In this document: positions 8,421-17,423 of the stretch, piece by piece
Layout: each line of letters starts with the position of its first letter
Numbering within the stretch: position 1 is the first letter of the stretch
Assembly: GCF_003612125.1 (NCBI RefSeq)
Contig: NZ_RAWI01000049.1
Location: forward strand, 1-36,465
Length of the DNA: 36,465 bases
Source: Corallococcus praedator
Lineage (GTDB): Bacteria > Myxococcota > Myxococcia > Myxococcales > Myxococcaceae
Direction: 5' to 3'
The notes under the pieces: generated by a model
Database searches by the model: none
Told to the model about the DNA's origin: nothing
Seen by the model: only the letters and a program-made list of their open reading frames with translations
Position numbers and translations under genes: made by a program

Positions 8421-8572
8421 CTTGGACGTTGGGATGCGTTCCCTATTGGGCTGTCCACCCACGGTCCATCAGCCGTAGGGGGCCCGCCGCCCCGGCGCGC
8501 TCCGCTCCACCGTCGTCGTCTCCCGCAGTCCCCTCTCGTACGGCAGTTCATCACCCCCAAGAAGGAAGGCGC

Positions 8573-11500
8573 ATGCGTCTCAGGGAAAAGCTTTTGACCA
8601 GCCTGCTGCTGGTGCCCATGGCGGGCTCCAGCGCGTGGGCCAAGGAGCGGTCGAACTTCGACGCGTTCCTGGAGCAGAAGGAGTCGCGCCAGCTGGCCGT
8701 GGCCCCCGCCACGGCCGTGTCGCGCGGGCTTCGCATCGAGCAGACCGAGCAGCGGCTCGGCGTGCCCACGTTCGCGTGGGCGGCTCAGGATGGCGTGCAG
8801 TCCAAGTCGGTCATCCGCAATGGCATGACGGCGGAGAGCGCGGCGCGCGCGCACCTGCAGACGGTGGCGGACAGCTACCGCCTGTCGCGGGATGACGTCT
8901 CCGGCGCCACGCTGCGCGCGGTGCACAACACGGGCACCGGGGCGATCATCGCCACGTTCCACCAGACGGTGGCCGGCATCCCCGTCTTCCGCAATGAGAT
9001 CAAGGTCATCATGGGCCAGGACCTGCGCCTGGTGGCCGTCAGCGGCTACCTGGCCCCGTCCGACCTGACGCTCAACGCGCGCCTGAAGGCCCGCAGCGCG
9101 GCGTCGTTCCGCCTGGGCGCCGCGGACGCGCTGTCCGGCGCGTTCAAGGACCTGACGGGCTCCGGCACGCAGGCCTCCTCGTTCGTCAACACCGGCACGA
9201 AGGGCGAGTACACCTTCTTCGAGCTGGCCCCGGCCGCGAAGTCCTCGCTGTCGCAGGACCTGGCCATCCCGGCCCGCGCCCGTCAGGTGTTCTACACGCT
9301 GGCCGACACGCTCGAGCCCGCCTGGTACGTGGAGGTCAACGCCGGCCCGAAGTCGGCGCGCTCCAGTCAGTACTTCTCCTACGTGGTGTCGGCGACCACC
9401 GGCAAGGTGCTCTTCCGCAACGACCTGACGGTGGACGCGGCGGGCACGCCCTTCACCTACAAGGTCTGGGCGGACCAGGCCTCTCCGTTCATCCCGGAGG
9501 ACGGTCCCCAGGGCAACGCCGCGACCCCGCACCCCACGGGCCTGCGCGACGGCTTCCAGATCCCCCTGAACCGCCCGCAGAACGACATCACCATCGCGAA
9601 CTCGCCGTTCAGCCAGAACGACCCGTGGTTGCCGGCGAACGCGTCGCAGACCACCGGTAACAACGTGGACGCGTACGCGGACCTCGCGGCGCCGGACGGC
9701 TTCACGCCCGGCAGCGCGGACCTGCGCGCGGAGACGACGGCGGAGAACACCTTCGGCCACGTCTTCGACCAGTCCCTGGCGCCCAACGCCAACGCCACGC
9801 AGATCAAGGCGGCGGTGGTGAACCTGTTCTACGTGAACAACTTCCTTCACGACTGGTTCTACGACGCCGGCTTCGACGAGGCCTCCGGCAACGCCCAGGC
9901 GTTCAACTACGGCCGTGGCGGCGTGGATGGCGACCCCATCCAGGCGCAGGGCCAGGACTACCTCAGCCGCAACAACGCGAACATGAGCACGCCGGCCGAC
10001 GGTGCGTCGCCGCGCATGCAGATGTACGTGTTCAACGGCACGCCGGAGCTCAGCGTGACGGCGCCGGCGGCGCTCGCGGGCATCTACGACTCCGGTGCGG
10101 CGTCGTTCGGCAAGCAGGTGTTCGACGTGACGGGTGACGTCGTCGCGGCCACCACCAACGGCTGCGCGGCCTTCCCGGCGGACACCTTCGCGGGGAAGAT
10201 CGCCCTCATCGACCGCGGCGGCTGCGACTTCGCCGCCAAGACGCTGAACGCCCAGAACGCGGGCGCCATCGCGACGGTCATCGGCAACAACGCTTCGGGC
10301 GAGGCTCCGGGCCTGGGCGGCACGAACGCCGCCGTGACCATCCCCGCGCAGTCCATCACGCAGGCCGCCGCCACCGAGTGGAAGGCGGCGCTGGCCACCG
10401 AGACCGTCACCGCCAAGATGCGCCGCGTGGCGGCCCTGGATCGCGACGGTACGCTCGACAACGGCATCATCGCCCACGAGTGGGGCCACTACATCAGCAA
10501 CCGCCTCGTCGGTAACGCCGCGGGTCTCATCAACAACCAGGGCCGCTCGATGGGCGAGGGCTGGGGCGACTTCACCGCGCAGCTCATGCAGGTGCGTGAG
10601 AGCGACAAGCTCGTCAGTCACGGCGCCGACTACAAGAACGACAAGTTCCAGGGCGTCTACAGCGCCGCCGGCTACACCTCCAGCGGTGGCAAGAACAACG
10701 GCTACTACTTCGGCATCCGTCGCATCCCCTATTCGACGGACATCACGAAGAACGGCCTGACGTTCAAGCACATCCAGAACTACACCCCGCTGCCGGCCGA
10801 CCAGGTCGCGGGTGCGGCGACGGGCGCGTCCAACAGCGAGGTCCACAACAGCGGTGAGGTGTGGGCATCCATGCTGTGGGAGTGCTACGCCGCCCTCCTG
10901 AACGAGCACCAGTTCCAGGAGGCCCAGGACCGCATGAAGCGGTACCTGGTCGCCGCCTACAAGGCGACGCCCAACGCTCCCACCTTCATCGAGGCGCGTG
11001 ACGCACTGTGGGCCGTGGCCGCGGCGTCGGACCCGGAGGACTACAAGCTCTTCGTGGAGGCGTTCGCCAAGCGCGGCGCCGGCTACGGCGCCAAGGCGCC
11101 GGACCGCAACTCCTCCGACCACATCGGCGTGGTGGAGAGCTTCGCCAAGGGCGGCAACATCGAGATCACCAGCATCAAGCTGGATGACACCGTGGCGGGC
11201 TGCGACCAGGACGGCATCCTCGACGTTGGCGAGCAGGGTGCGCTCAAGATCACCGTGCGCAACGTGGGCGGTGGCGAACTGAGCGCCTTCAGCGGCACGG
11301 TCAGCACCTCCAGCACCACGGCCAGCCTGGCCTTCCCGGCCGGCAACCAGATTTCCGTGCCCGCGCTGTCGCGCGGCGCGGAGGCCACGGTCTCCCTGCC
11401 GGTGAACCTCACCGCGGTGTCCGACGAAAGCGCCCGCGCGGGCCTGAAGATCGACTTCGACGCCCCGTCAATCCCCGACGAGTCGAAGACGGTGAACTTC

Positions 11501-13747
11501 GATGCGCGCGTCAACTACGATGACGTGCCGTCCGTCAGCGCCGCGGAGGCCTTCGAGTCCGGCCTGTCGGCCTGGACGCTGTCGGACAACCTGTCGGCCT
11601 CCGGTGACTTCAACATCGCCGGCCCGGATACCAACCGCTACGTGCACGGCATCAACCCGGCGGTGGCGACGGAGATCACCCTCACCAGCCCCTGGATGAC
11701 GGTGGCCGAAGCGGAAGCCTTCACCATCAGCTACAACTACCGCCACTCCTTCGAGCAGGACTACTCCTCCTCCCCGGCCCAGGCCTACGACGGCGCGGTG
11801 CTGGAGTTCACGGTCGACGGCATCGACTGGATCGACCCCTGGGATCTGTACCCGGTGGTGGACGCGGATCCGGGCTACACGCACCTCATCCCCACGGGTG
11901 GCCTGAACCCCATCGAAGGTCGCCCTGCCATGGGTCTGACCAGCGAGGGCTTCCCGGAGTTCACTTCCGCGAGCATCGACTTCGGCACGTTCTTCCCGGA
12001 CCTGGGCCTCAAGAACGTCCGCTTCCGCTTCCGCATTGGCGCGGACCTCGGGGTGGGCGCGTACGGCCTGGACGTGGATGACGTGACGTTCACGGGCGCC
12101 ACGCCCGTGTTCCCGACGCAGAGGGCGCAGTCGGCCGAAGCGGGCGCCTGCAACCTCCGTCCTATCGCCAACGCGGGACCGTCCCGCGTGGGCCTGGCGG
12201 CGGTCGCCGAGGCCACCCGCGTCGGTGGCGTCTACACGCGCACGAACATCGTCCTGAACGGCACGGGCAGCATTGATCCGGACGCCGCCGCGGGTGACGC
12301 CCTCACCTACGCCTGGACGCAGACAGGCGGCGCCACGCCGGTGACGCTGACGGGCGCGGACACCGCGGCCCCCAGCTTCCTCGCGGACGTGGACTACAGC
12401 GACACCCTCGCCTTCCAGCTCGTCGTCACCGACGCGGCCGGCAAGACGAGCGTCCCGAAGACGGTGGAGATCGAGATCATCAACGTGAACCAGCCGCCGG
12501 TCGCCGCGGCCACCGCGCCCGCGACGGTGGACGAGGGCACCCCCGGGGTGGCGCTGGATGCCTCCGGCTCCACCGACGCGGACCGCGTGGACCGCAACCT
12601 GACGTTCGCCTGGACGCAGACGGGCAGCACGCCCAAGGTGACGCTGAGCGGTGCCGCCACCTCCAAGGCCACGTTCACGGCCCCCGAGGTGACGACGGAC
12701 ACGCAGCTCACCTTCACGGTCACCGTGAAGGACGGCAGCGCGGCGGTGTCGACGAAGGCCGTCGCCGTGACGGTGAAGAACGTGGACCGTGCCCCGGTGG
12801 CCAACGCCGGCGCGGACTTCGAGGCGGACGCCCGCTCCAGCGTGACGCTGGCGGGCTCCGGCTCGGACGCGGATGGCACGGCGGTGACGTACCTCTGGGA
12901 ACAGACCGTGGGCCCGTCCGTCACGCTGACGGGGGCCGACACGGCCTCGGCGAGCTTCACGGCGCCGGACGTCAACACCGCCACCGAGCTGACCTTCCAG
13001 TTCACGGTGACCTCCGGGGGCCAGTCCACCACGGACCTGGTCAATGTCACGGTGCGCAAGCTGAACCGTCACCCGGTGGGTGAGGCTCCGGCCGCGGTGA
13101 GCGCGGACGAGGGCAGCAACGTGGAGCTGGACGCCTCCAGCATCACGGATCCGGACGGTGACGCGCTCACCTACGCCTGGACCCAGGTCGGTGGCCCCTC
13201 GGTGACCGCCACGGGGACCAACGCGGCCGTGCTGAAGTTCACCGCGCCGCAGGTCCAGGCCGACACGGCCGTGGCCTTCAGCCTGGTGGTGACGGACGCG
13301 GACGGCGCGACGGCCGGTCCGTTCGTCTACACCGTGACGGTGAAGCAGGTGAACCAGGCGCCGGTCGCCAAGGCCCGGGTCATCTCCGGCGTCCGTGGCG
13401 GTGAGCTGGTGAAGGTGGACGCCTCGACGTCCACCGACCCGGACCACGAGACGCTGACGTACGCGTGGGCGCAGACCGGCGGCTCCTCCGTGAGCCTGAC
13501 GGGTGCCAACGCGGCTGAAGCCAGCTTCACGCCGGCGAAGAAGAAGACCGCGGAGACCTACTCCTTCACCGTGACGGTGACGGACGCGGCCGGTGCCACC
13601 AGCACCGCCGAGGTGAAGGTCAACGTGCCGAAGTTCGAGGAAGAGGGCGGCGGCTGCTCGTCCGCCGGCGGCTCCGTGGGCGGGATGGCTCCGCTGATGG
13701 CGCTGTTCGCGGCCATGGGCATGCTGCGCCGTCGCAAGTCGGCGTAA
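8573..13747 (+). CDS. secreted M36 (fungalysin) metalloprotease with PA insert, PKD-like repeats and MYXO-CTERM-like tail
   Basis: A 1724-residue secreted zinc protease. Order: signal peptide (residues 1-23, ending GSSAWA); FTP-type propeptide; M36 catalytic domain with HEWGH (635-639) and the third zinc ligand Glu662 in SMGEGWGDF; within it, a PA-like insert near residues 500-610 (KIALIDRGGCDFAAKTLNAQ). Next come a CARDB-like segment, a jelly-roll-like region, five PKD-like modules (about 1197-1690) and a C-terminal tail. The tail has GGGC with Cys1695, a Gly/Ser run, a short hydrophobic helix and RRRKSA. This Cys-helix-Arg tail resembles MYXO-CTERM, which is processed by myxosortase and leads to surface anchoring. 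The ATG at 8573 follows GAAGGAAGG. Likely role: extracellular protein breakdown in a predatory bacterium, with the PKD stalk displaying the enzyme. Confidence 0.93.
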   Translation: MRLREKLLTSLLLVPMAGSSAWAKERSNFDAFLEQKESRQLAVAPATAVSRGLRIEQTEQRLGVPTFAWAAQDGVQSKSVIRNGMTAESAARAHLQTVADSYRLSRDDVSGATLRAVHNTGTGAIIATFHQTVAGIPVFRNEIKVIMGQDLRLVAVSGYLAPSDLTLNARLKARSAASFRLGAADALSGAFKDLTGSGTQASSFVNTGTKGEYTFFELAPAAKSSLSQDLAIPARARQVFYTLADTLEPAWYVEVNAGPKSARSSQYFSYVVSATTGKVLFRNDLTVDAAGTPFTYKVWADQASPFIPEDGPQGNAATPHPTGLRDGFQIPLNRPQNDITIANSPFSQNDPWLPANASQTTGNNVDAYADLAAPDGFTPGSADLRAETTAENTFGHVFDQSLAPNANATQIKAAVVNLFYVNNFLHDWFYDAGFDEASGNAQAFNYGRGGVDGDPIQAQGQDYLSRNNANMSTPADGASPRMQMYVFNGTPELSVTAPAALAGIYDSGAASFGKQVFDVTGDVVAATTNGCAAFPADTFAGKIALIDRGGCDFAAKTLNAQNAGAIATVIGNNASGEAPGLGGTNAAVTIPAQSITQAAATEWKAALATETVTAKMRRVAALDRDGTLDNGIIAHEWGHYISNRLVGNAAGLINNQGRSMGEGWGDFTAQLMQVRESDKLVSHGADYKNDKFQGVYSAAGYTSSGGKNNGYYFGIRRIPYSTDITKNGLTFKHIQNYTPLPADQVAGAATGASNSEVHNSGEVWASMLWECYAALLNEHQFQEAQDRMKRYLVAAYKATPNAPTFIEARDALWAVAAASDPEDYKLFVEAFAKRGAGYGAKAPDRNSSDHIGVVESFAKGGNIEITSIKLDDTVAGCDQDGILDVGEQGALKITVRNVGGGELSAFSGTVSTSSTTASLAFPAGNQISVPALSRGAEATVSLPVNLTAVSDESARAGLKIDFDAPSIPDESKTVNFDARVNYDDVPSVSAAEAFESGLSAWTLSDNLSASGDFNIAGPDTNRYVHGINPAVATEITLTSPWMTVAEAEAFTISYNYRHSFEQDYSSSPAQAYDGAVLEFTVDGIDWIDPWDLYPVVDADPGYTHLIPTGGLNPIEGRPAMGLTSEGFPEFTSASIDFGTFFPDLGLKNVRFRFRIGADLGVGAYGLDVDDVTFTGATPVFPTQRAQSAEAGACNLRPIANAGPSRVGLAAVAEATRVGGVYTRTNIVLNGTGSIDPDAAAGDALTYAWTQTGGATPVTLTGADTAAPSFLADVDYSDTLAFQLVVTDAAGKTSVPKTVEIEIINVNQPPVAAATAPATVDEGTPGVALDASGSTDADRVDRNLTFAWTQTGSTPKVTLSGAATSKATFTAPEVTTDTQLTFTVTVKDGSAAVSTKAVAVTVKNVDRAPVANAGADFEADARSSVTLAGSGSDADGTAVTYLWEQTVGPSVTLTGADTASASFTAPDVNTATELTFQFTVTSGGQSTTDLVNVTVRKLNRHPVGEAPAAVSADEGSNVELDASSITDPDGDALTYAWTQVGGPSVTATGTNAAVLKFTAPQVQADTAVAFSLVVTDADGATAGPFVYTVTVKQVNQAPVAKARVISGVRGGELVKVDASTSTDPDHETLTYAWAQTGGSSVSLTGANAAEASFTPAKKKTAETYSFTVTVTDAAGATSTAEVKVNVPKFEEEGGGCSSAGGSVGGMAPLMALFAAMGMLRRRKSA
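12160..13640 (+). repeat. five tandem PKD-like protein modules inside the protease gene
   Basis: Five degenerate modules begin near 12160, 12490, 12787, 13066 and 13355, about 93-110 residues each. Each opens with a Pro-Val/Ile-Ala type start (QPPVAAA, RAPVANAG, RHPVGEA, QAPVAKA) and contains a core such as LTYAWTQTGG followed by a V/T-rich strand and an SF or KF pair. They are Ig-like beta sandwiches that usually act as spacers or bind polymers. The DNA is diverged, so these are old duplications. Confidence 0.8.
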
Positions 13748-13787
13748 GGCACCCAGGCTTCGGTCGCACTGAAGCCCTGAAGTAAAC

Positions 13788-13830
13788 GAGGGGCGGTTCC
13801 CGACACGGGAGCCGCCCCTCTCTTCTTTCC
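13788..13830 (+). terminator. strong intrinsic terminator after the protease gene
   Basis: A 15-base-pair stem (13788-13802 with 13806-13820, one G-T wobble) with a three-base ACA loop is followed by TCTTCTTTCC. This is the clearest rho-independent terminator in the window. It lies 41 bases after the protease stop. A smaller hairpin (13756-13776) precedes it. Confidence 0.85.
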
Positions 13831-13872
13831 ACCGGACACCCGTGCACGGGGGGCGGTAGGCTTGCCCGCCTC

Positions 13873-14268
13873 ATGGCACGCACGTTCCAGGTGGGAGACA
13901 CCTTCACGCACGTCCGCCAGTGCGACCGGCTGCGGCCGGTGTATTACGCGGGCGCTTCCGGGGACTACAACCCCATCCACATCGACCCGGAGGTGGGCAG
14001 GCTCGCCGGCTTCGACGGCGTCATCCTCCAGGGCCTCTGCACGCTGGGCTGGGCCGTGGAGGCCGTTGCCGTCTTCGTGGGGGACCCGGGCCTCGTGCGC
14101 CGCGTCCGGGTGCGCTTCTCCCGGCCGGTGCTGCCGGAGGACACCGTCACCTTCCAGGGCCGCGTCACCGCCATCGCGGAGGGCCGGCTGAGCACGGAAG
14201 TCACCGCCACCAACCAACGCGGCGAGCCCGTCCTCCGGGGCGCCGTCGTCGAAACCTCGCTCGGATAG
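13873..14268 (+). CDS. MaoC-like hotdog dehydratase (catalytic, HadB-like subunit)
   Basis: A 131-residue single-hotdog protein of the MaoC / (R)-hydratase family. The catalytic hydratase motif is YYAGASGDYNPIHIDP, with the Asp31 and His36 pair expected for dehydration of 3-hydroxyacyl thioesters. The hotdog helix continues as GFDGVILQGLCTLGW. The gene is followed two bases after its stop by a second MaoC-like gene that lacks this motif. That order and split match the HadB/HadA-type heterodimers, in which one subunit is catalytic and the other structural. The protein would act in the cytoplasm on acyl-ACP or acyl-CoA. Start: ATG at 13873; the frame does not extend usefully upstream past the terminator. 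Confidence 0.85.
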   Translation: MARTFQVGDTFTHVRQCDRLRPVYYAGASGDYNPIHIDPEVGRLAGFDGVILQGLCTLGWAVEAVAVFVGDPGLVRRVRVRFSRPVLPEDTVTFQGRVTAIAEGRLSTEVTATNQRGEPVLRGAVVETSLG

Positions 14269-14270
14269 CC

Positions 14271-14753
14271 ATGCCCCTGGACCCGAAGTTCGTCGGCCGC
14301 GCGTACGGCCCCTTCACCTACGAAATCGGCCGGGAGAAGCTGCGCGAGTTCTCCCTCATCCTGGGCGGCTCCGTCCCCTCCGCGGGCACCTTCGGAGAGC
14401 CGCCCGCGCACGTCAGTCCCCTGCTCTACGCGGACGACGTGGCGAAGGCGGGGCCCTACGGCGACGTCATCGCCTTCCCCAGCTTCGCGGTGGTGTTCGC
14501 CATCCGCCCCTTCAGCGCCGCCATCGCGGATCCGGAGCTGGGCGTGGACCGCGTGCGCCTGGTGCACGGGGAGCAGGAGCTGGAGCTGCTGGGCGTGATG
14601 CGCCCCGGGGACGTGCTCACCACCACGGGCCACATCCGGGAGCTCTACCGCAAGGCCGGGATGGACTTCCTCGTCGTCAGCACGGAGACGCTCAACGCTC
14701 GCGGCGAGCCGGTGGTGCGCGGCGTGTGGACGGCCGTCATCCGCCCCGCGTAG
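14271..14753 (+). CDS. MaoC N-terminal / FAS1-like dehydratase domain protein (HadA-like subunit)
   Basis: A 160-residue protein of the FAS1-like dehydratase (MaoC_dehydrat_N) type. It starts FVGRAYGPFTYEIGREKLRE, as in HadA-type subunits, and has the hotdog strands VRLVHGEQELELLGVMRPGD and ending RGVWTAVIRP. The Asp-x4-His hydratase motif of its neighbour is absent, so it is probably the partner subunit that binds the acyl chain. It starts two bases after the neighbour's stop, clearly one operon. Its last 17 bases overlap the end of the convergent TPR gene on the other strand, and there is no room for a conventional terminator between them. Confidence 0.82.
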   Translation: MPLDPKFVGRAYGPFTYEIGREKLREFSLILGGSVPSAGTFGEPPAHVSPLLYADDVAKAGPYGDVIAFPSFAVVFAIRPFSAAIADPELGVDRVRLVHGEQELELLGVMRPGDVLTTTGHIRELYRKAGMDFLVVSTETLNARGEPVVRGVWTAVIRPA

Positions 14754-15522
14754 AGACGGGCGATCCGCCGGGGGCGATGATGCCCTCGTCCAGCAGCTGC
14801 GCCAGGATGCGCGCGGTGTCCAGCCGCGACATCCCCGACAGCGCGAAGAGGTCGTCGAAGCTCACCGCGCCGTCAATCTGCGCGAGCACGAAGCCGGCGC
14901 GGTGATCCAGGTTGAGCCAGATGATGTCATCCGGCTGCAACCGCACGCGGGGCATCCGGTCCAGGTCCCCCAGGCGGGCCTCCAGCATGGCCACCAGGAT
15001 GCGCTCGCTGCGGTCGCGCAGGGCCTCCACGCGCGGATCCTCCGGCGCCAGCGACTGGGCCCGGCGCAGCAGGTCCACCGCGCCGGAGTGGTCGTCCAGC
15101 GTCAGGAGGTCCTCCGCCCCCTTCAGCAGGCACTCCACCTCCGAGCCCTGGGGAAGCGGCCCCATCCCGGCGTAGCTCTCCGGGAGGCCGAACTCCTGCG
15201 TGCGGTGCGCCTCCGCGATGAGGTCCAACGCGTCCCCCGGCGTCCCCGTCCCCTCCGGCAGGTTCACGGACTCGGGCAGCGGCTCCGCGGGGCCGGGGCT
15301 GGACGCATCCGCCCAGGCGCCCCAGTCCCCCTCCATGTCGGGCGCGGCGATGTTCACCGGCGCGGTGGAGCCGCCCCCCGGGGTCAGCAGCTGGCGCGCG
15401 CGCGCGTTTGCGGGATCCAGCTCCAGCGCCCGGACGAAGAGCTTCTCCGCGCCCGGAATGTCGCCACTCAGTCGCAACAGCAACCCGGCTTCGACCAGTT
15501 GCCTGGCCCGGAGCGTGTTCAT
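14737..15522 (-). CDS. TPR protein with C-terminal winged-helix-like domain, partner of the Hsp70 cluster
   Basis: A 261-residue soluble protein. Residues 1-45 form a TPR-like hairpin (LVEAGLLLRLSGDIPGAEKL, then ALELDPANARA). A Pro/Gly-rich linker follows, then a second TPR-like segment near 133-165 (LLTLDDHSGAVDLLRRAQ). Residues 205-251 are a compact helical domain (AGFVLAQIDGAVSFDDLFAL ... ARILAQLLDEGII). A related domain forms the N-terminus of the J-domain protein at the other end of this cluster. The ATG at 15522 is 41 bases after the Hsp70 stop, so it is the last gene of the unit. Likely an adaptor or client-recruiting partner of the Hsp70 next door. Exact function unknown. Confidence 0.8.
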   Translation of the reverse strand: MNTLRARQLVEAGLLLRLSGDIPGAEKLFVRALELDPANARARQLLTPGGGSTAPVNIAAPDMEGDWGAWADASSPGPAEPLPESVNLPEGTGTPGDALDLIAEAHRTQEFGLPESYAGMGPLPQGSEVECLLKGAEDLLTLDDHSGAVDLLRRAQSLAPEDPRVEALRDRSERILVAMLEARLGDLDRMPRVRLQPDDIIWLNLDHRAGFVLAQIDGAVSFDDLFALSGMSRLDTARILAQLLDEGIIAPGGSPVSTRGG

Positions 15523-15563
15523 GGGGGACTCCCTCGCGGAGCGTGAAGGCCGGGCATGCGCGG

Positions 15564-17408
15564 CTACCGTCCCGGCGTCCCGCGCGGACTGGCCGCGCGC
15601 AACTGCGGCAGGCTCTGGGAGAGCGCCTCGCAGGCCCGCGTGAGCGCGCCCACGTCCTCGCCTCCGCGCACCTGCCGCGCGTGGTCCAGGGCCTGCTCCG
15701 CGCGTGCCACGACGTCGGGCGACAGCCCTCCGGCACCGGGCAGCAGCCGCACGCGGGAGAGCGCGTCCACCAGGTCGCGGGCCAGGATGTCCAGCTCCAC
15801 GCGCCGGGTCTTCAGCTCCTCCGACGCGCGCGCGGTGACGAGCCAGTCGCGCTGTTCCTCCATGATGCGGCGCAGCTCGTCCTCCGTGAGGCCGCTGGAC
15901 GCGGTGACGGTGATGGACTGGCGCAGGCCCGTGTCGCGGTCCCTCGCGGAGACGGACACGATGCCCTCCGCGTTGATGTCGAACGTCACCTCGATCTCCA
16001 CCTGGCCGCGCGGCGCCTCGCGCAGGCCGGTGAGGAGGAACTCGCCCAAGAGCTCGTTGTGGTGCGCCAGCTCGTGCTCGCCCTGGAGCACCATGATCTT
16101 CACCGTGCGCTGGAAGTCCTTGGACGTGGCGAACACCTCCGTCGCGGACGTGGGCACGGTGGTGTTGCGCGGAATCAGCCGGCGCACGTAGCCGCCCGCG
16201 ATGGCCACGCCCATGCTCTGCGGCGTGACGTCCAGCAGCAGCAGTTCGCTCTCCTGCGCCACCAGCGCGTGCGCCTGGATGGCGGCGCCCAGGGCCACCA
16301 CCTCCTCGGCGTGCACGCCCTTGCAGGGCTCGCGGCGGAAGTACTGGCGCACCTGCTCCACGATGCGGGGCATGCGCGACATGCCCCCCACCAGGATGAC
16401 CTCCTTGAGCTCCGAGGGGCGCACCTTCGCCTCCCCCAGCACCTCGGAGGTGATGCCCACCAGGCGCTCGCCCAGGTCCGCCGTCAGGTCCTCCAGCTTC
16501 TCGCGGGTGAGCGTGGCCTGCAGGTGCAGCGCGGCGCCTCCGCCCGGCGGCGTGCAGATGAAGGGCAGGTGCACCTGCGTCTCCTTCACAGACGACAGCT
16601 CCACCTTGGCCTTCTCCGCGGCGTCCTTCAGCCGCTGCAGCGCCATGCGGTCCTTGCGCAGGTCGATGCCGTGTTCCTTGGCGAAGCCGAACACCATCCA
16701 CTCGATGATGCGGTGGTCCCAGTCCTCGCCGCCCAGGAAGGTGTCGCCGCCTGTCGCCACCACGTCGAAGATGCCGTTGTTGATCTCCAGCACCGACACG
16801 TCGAAGGTGCCGCCGCCCAGGTCCAACACGGCGATCTTCCCGTTCACCGTGCGCCCGAAGCCGTACGCCAGGGCGGCCGCGGTGGGCTCGTTGATGATGC
16901 GCAGCACCTCCAGCCCAGCGATGCGGCCCGCGTCCTTGGTGGCCTGCCGCTGGCCGTCGTTGAAGTAGGCCGGCACGGTGATGACCGCCTGGGTGACGGG
17001 CCGGCCGAAGTGCGCCTCCGCGTCCGCCTTCAGCTCGGCCAATATCATCGCGCTGACCTCCGGCACGGCCAGGTCGCGGCCCGCCAGCCGGATGCGCACG
17101 TCGTCGTGGGCGCCGCACACCACCTGGTACGTCAGGGCGCGCATCGCGTCCTGGACGGGGTGCGAGGAGAACTTGCGGCCGATGAGGCGCTTGGCCGCGG
17201 ACACCGTCTCCTGCGGGTTGGTGATGGCCTGCCGCTTGGCGATGCCGCCCACCAGCCGCTTGCCGTTCTTCGACACCGCCACCACGGACGGGGTGAGGGG
17301 CGCGCCGGTGCGGTTCTTGATGATGAGCGGCTGGCCGTCCTGCACGGTCGCGACGAGGCTGTTCGTCGTGCCCAGGTCGATGCCAATCAGCGGTCCGGAC
17401 TCAGCCAT
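15564..17408 (-). CDS. Hsp70-family chaperone (DnaK paralogue)
   Basis: A 614-residue ATP-driven chaperone. The ATPase domain has [14 protein letters not shown] (phosphate 1), [14 protein letters not shown] (phosphate 2), [14 protein letters not shown] and [11 protein letters not shown] (adenosine). The linker reads [12 protein letters not shown] in place of the usual LLLDVTPLSLG. A beta substrate-binding domain and a helical lid follow. The lid ends [11 protein letters not shown], without the acidic EEVD-like tail of housekeeping DnaK. The ATG at 17408 follows GAGGTG. No grpE is adjacent, and the partner J-protein differs from DnaJ, so I regard this as a specialised paralogue rather than the main DnaK. 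M. xanthus has such paralogues (SglK, StkA) in motility and polysaccharide control; I cannot equate this one with either. Confidence 0.92.
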   Translation of the reverse strand: MAESGPLIGIDLGTTNSLVATVQDGQPLIIKNRTGAPLTPSVVAVSKNGKRLVGGIAKRQAITNPQETVSAAKRLIGRKFSSHPVQDAMRALTYQVVCGAHDDVRIRLAGRDLAVPEVSAMILAELKADAEAHFGRPVTQAVITVPAYFNDGQRQATKDAGRIAGLEVLRIINEPTAAALAYGFGRTVNGKIAVLDLGGGTFDVSVLEINNGIFDVVATGGDTFLGGEDWDHRIIEWMVFGFAKEHGIDLRKDRMALQRLKDAAEKAKVELSSVKETQVHLPFICTPPGGGAALHLQATLTREKLEDLTADLGERLVGITSEVLGEAKVRPSELKEVILVGGMSRMPRIVEQVRQYFRREPCKGVHAEEVVALGAAIQAHALVAQESELLLLDVTPQSMGVAIAGGYVRRLIPRNTTVPTSATEVFATSKDFQRTVKIMVLQGEHELAHHNELLGEFLLTGLREAPRGQVEIEVTFDINAEGIVSVSARDRDTGLRQSITVTASSGLTEDELRRIMEEQRDWLVTARASEELKTRRVELDILARDLVDALSRVRLLPGAGGLSPDVVARAEQALDHARQVRGGEDVGALTRACEALSQSLPQLRAASPRGTPGR

Positions 17409-17423
17409 GGGGACGCATGCACC

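Larger units (their letters stand above)
8017..8572. other. 556-base intergenic/leader region before the M36 protease gene
   Basis: No gene is supported here. It holds a small hairpin (8084-8100), a relatively AT-rich patch around 8105-8170, a perfect 16-base palindrome (8405-8420), and a weak promoter-like pair, TTGGAC (8422-8427) and TATTGG (8444-8449), with a 16-base gap. A small open frame at 8266-8478 has no recognisable product. The Shine-Dalgarno stretch GAAGGAAGG sits just before the protease ATG. The length suggests regulated expression of the protease, but no operator family is recognised. Confidence 0.5.

Noticed and set aside
8266-8478. A 70-codon frame in the protease leader
   Set aside because: No ribosome binding site or recognisable product. 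It may be chance in a low-stop-density region.
8192-11122. A 976-residue open frame on the minus strand opposite the M36 protease gene, and a similar one at 11468-13447
   Set aside because: They are antisense shadows of a clearly coding, domain-rich frame in GC-rich DNA. Composition is His/Arg/Val/Gly rich with no recognisable domain.
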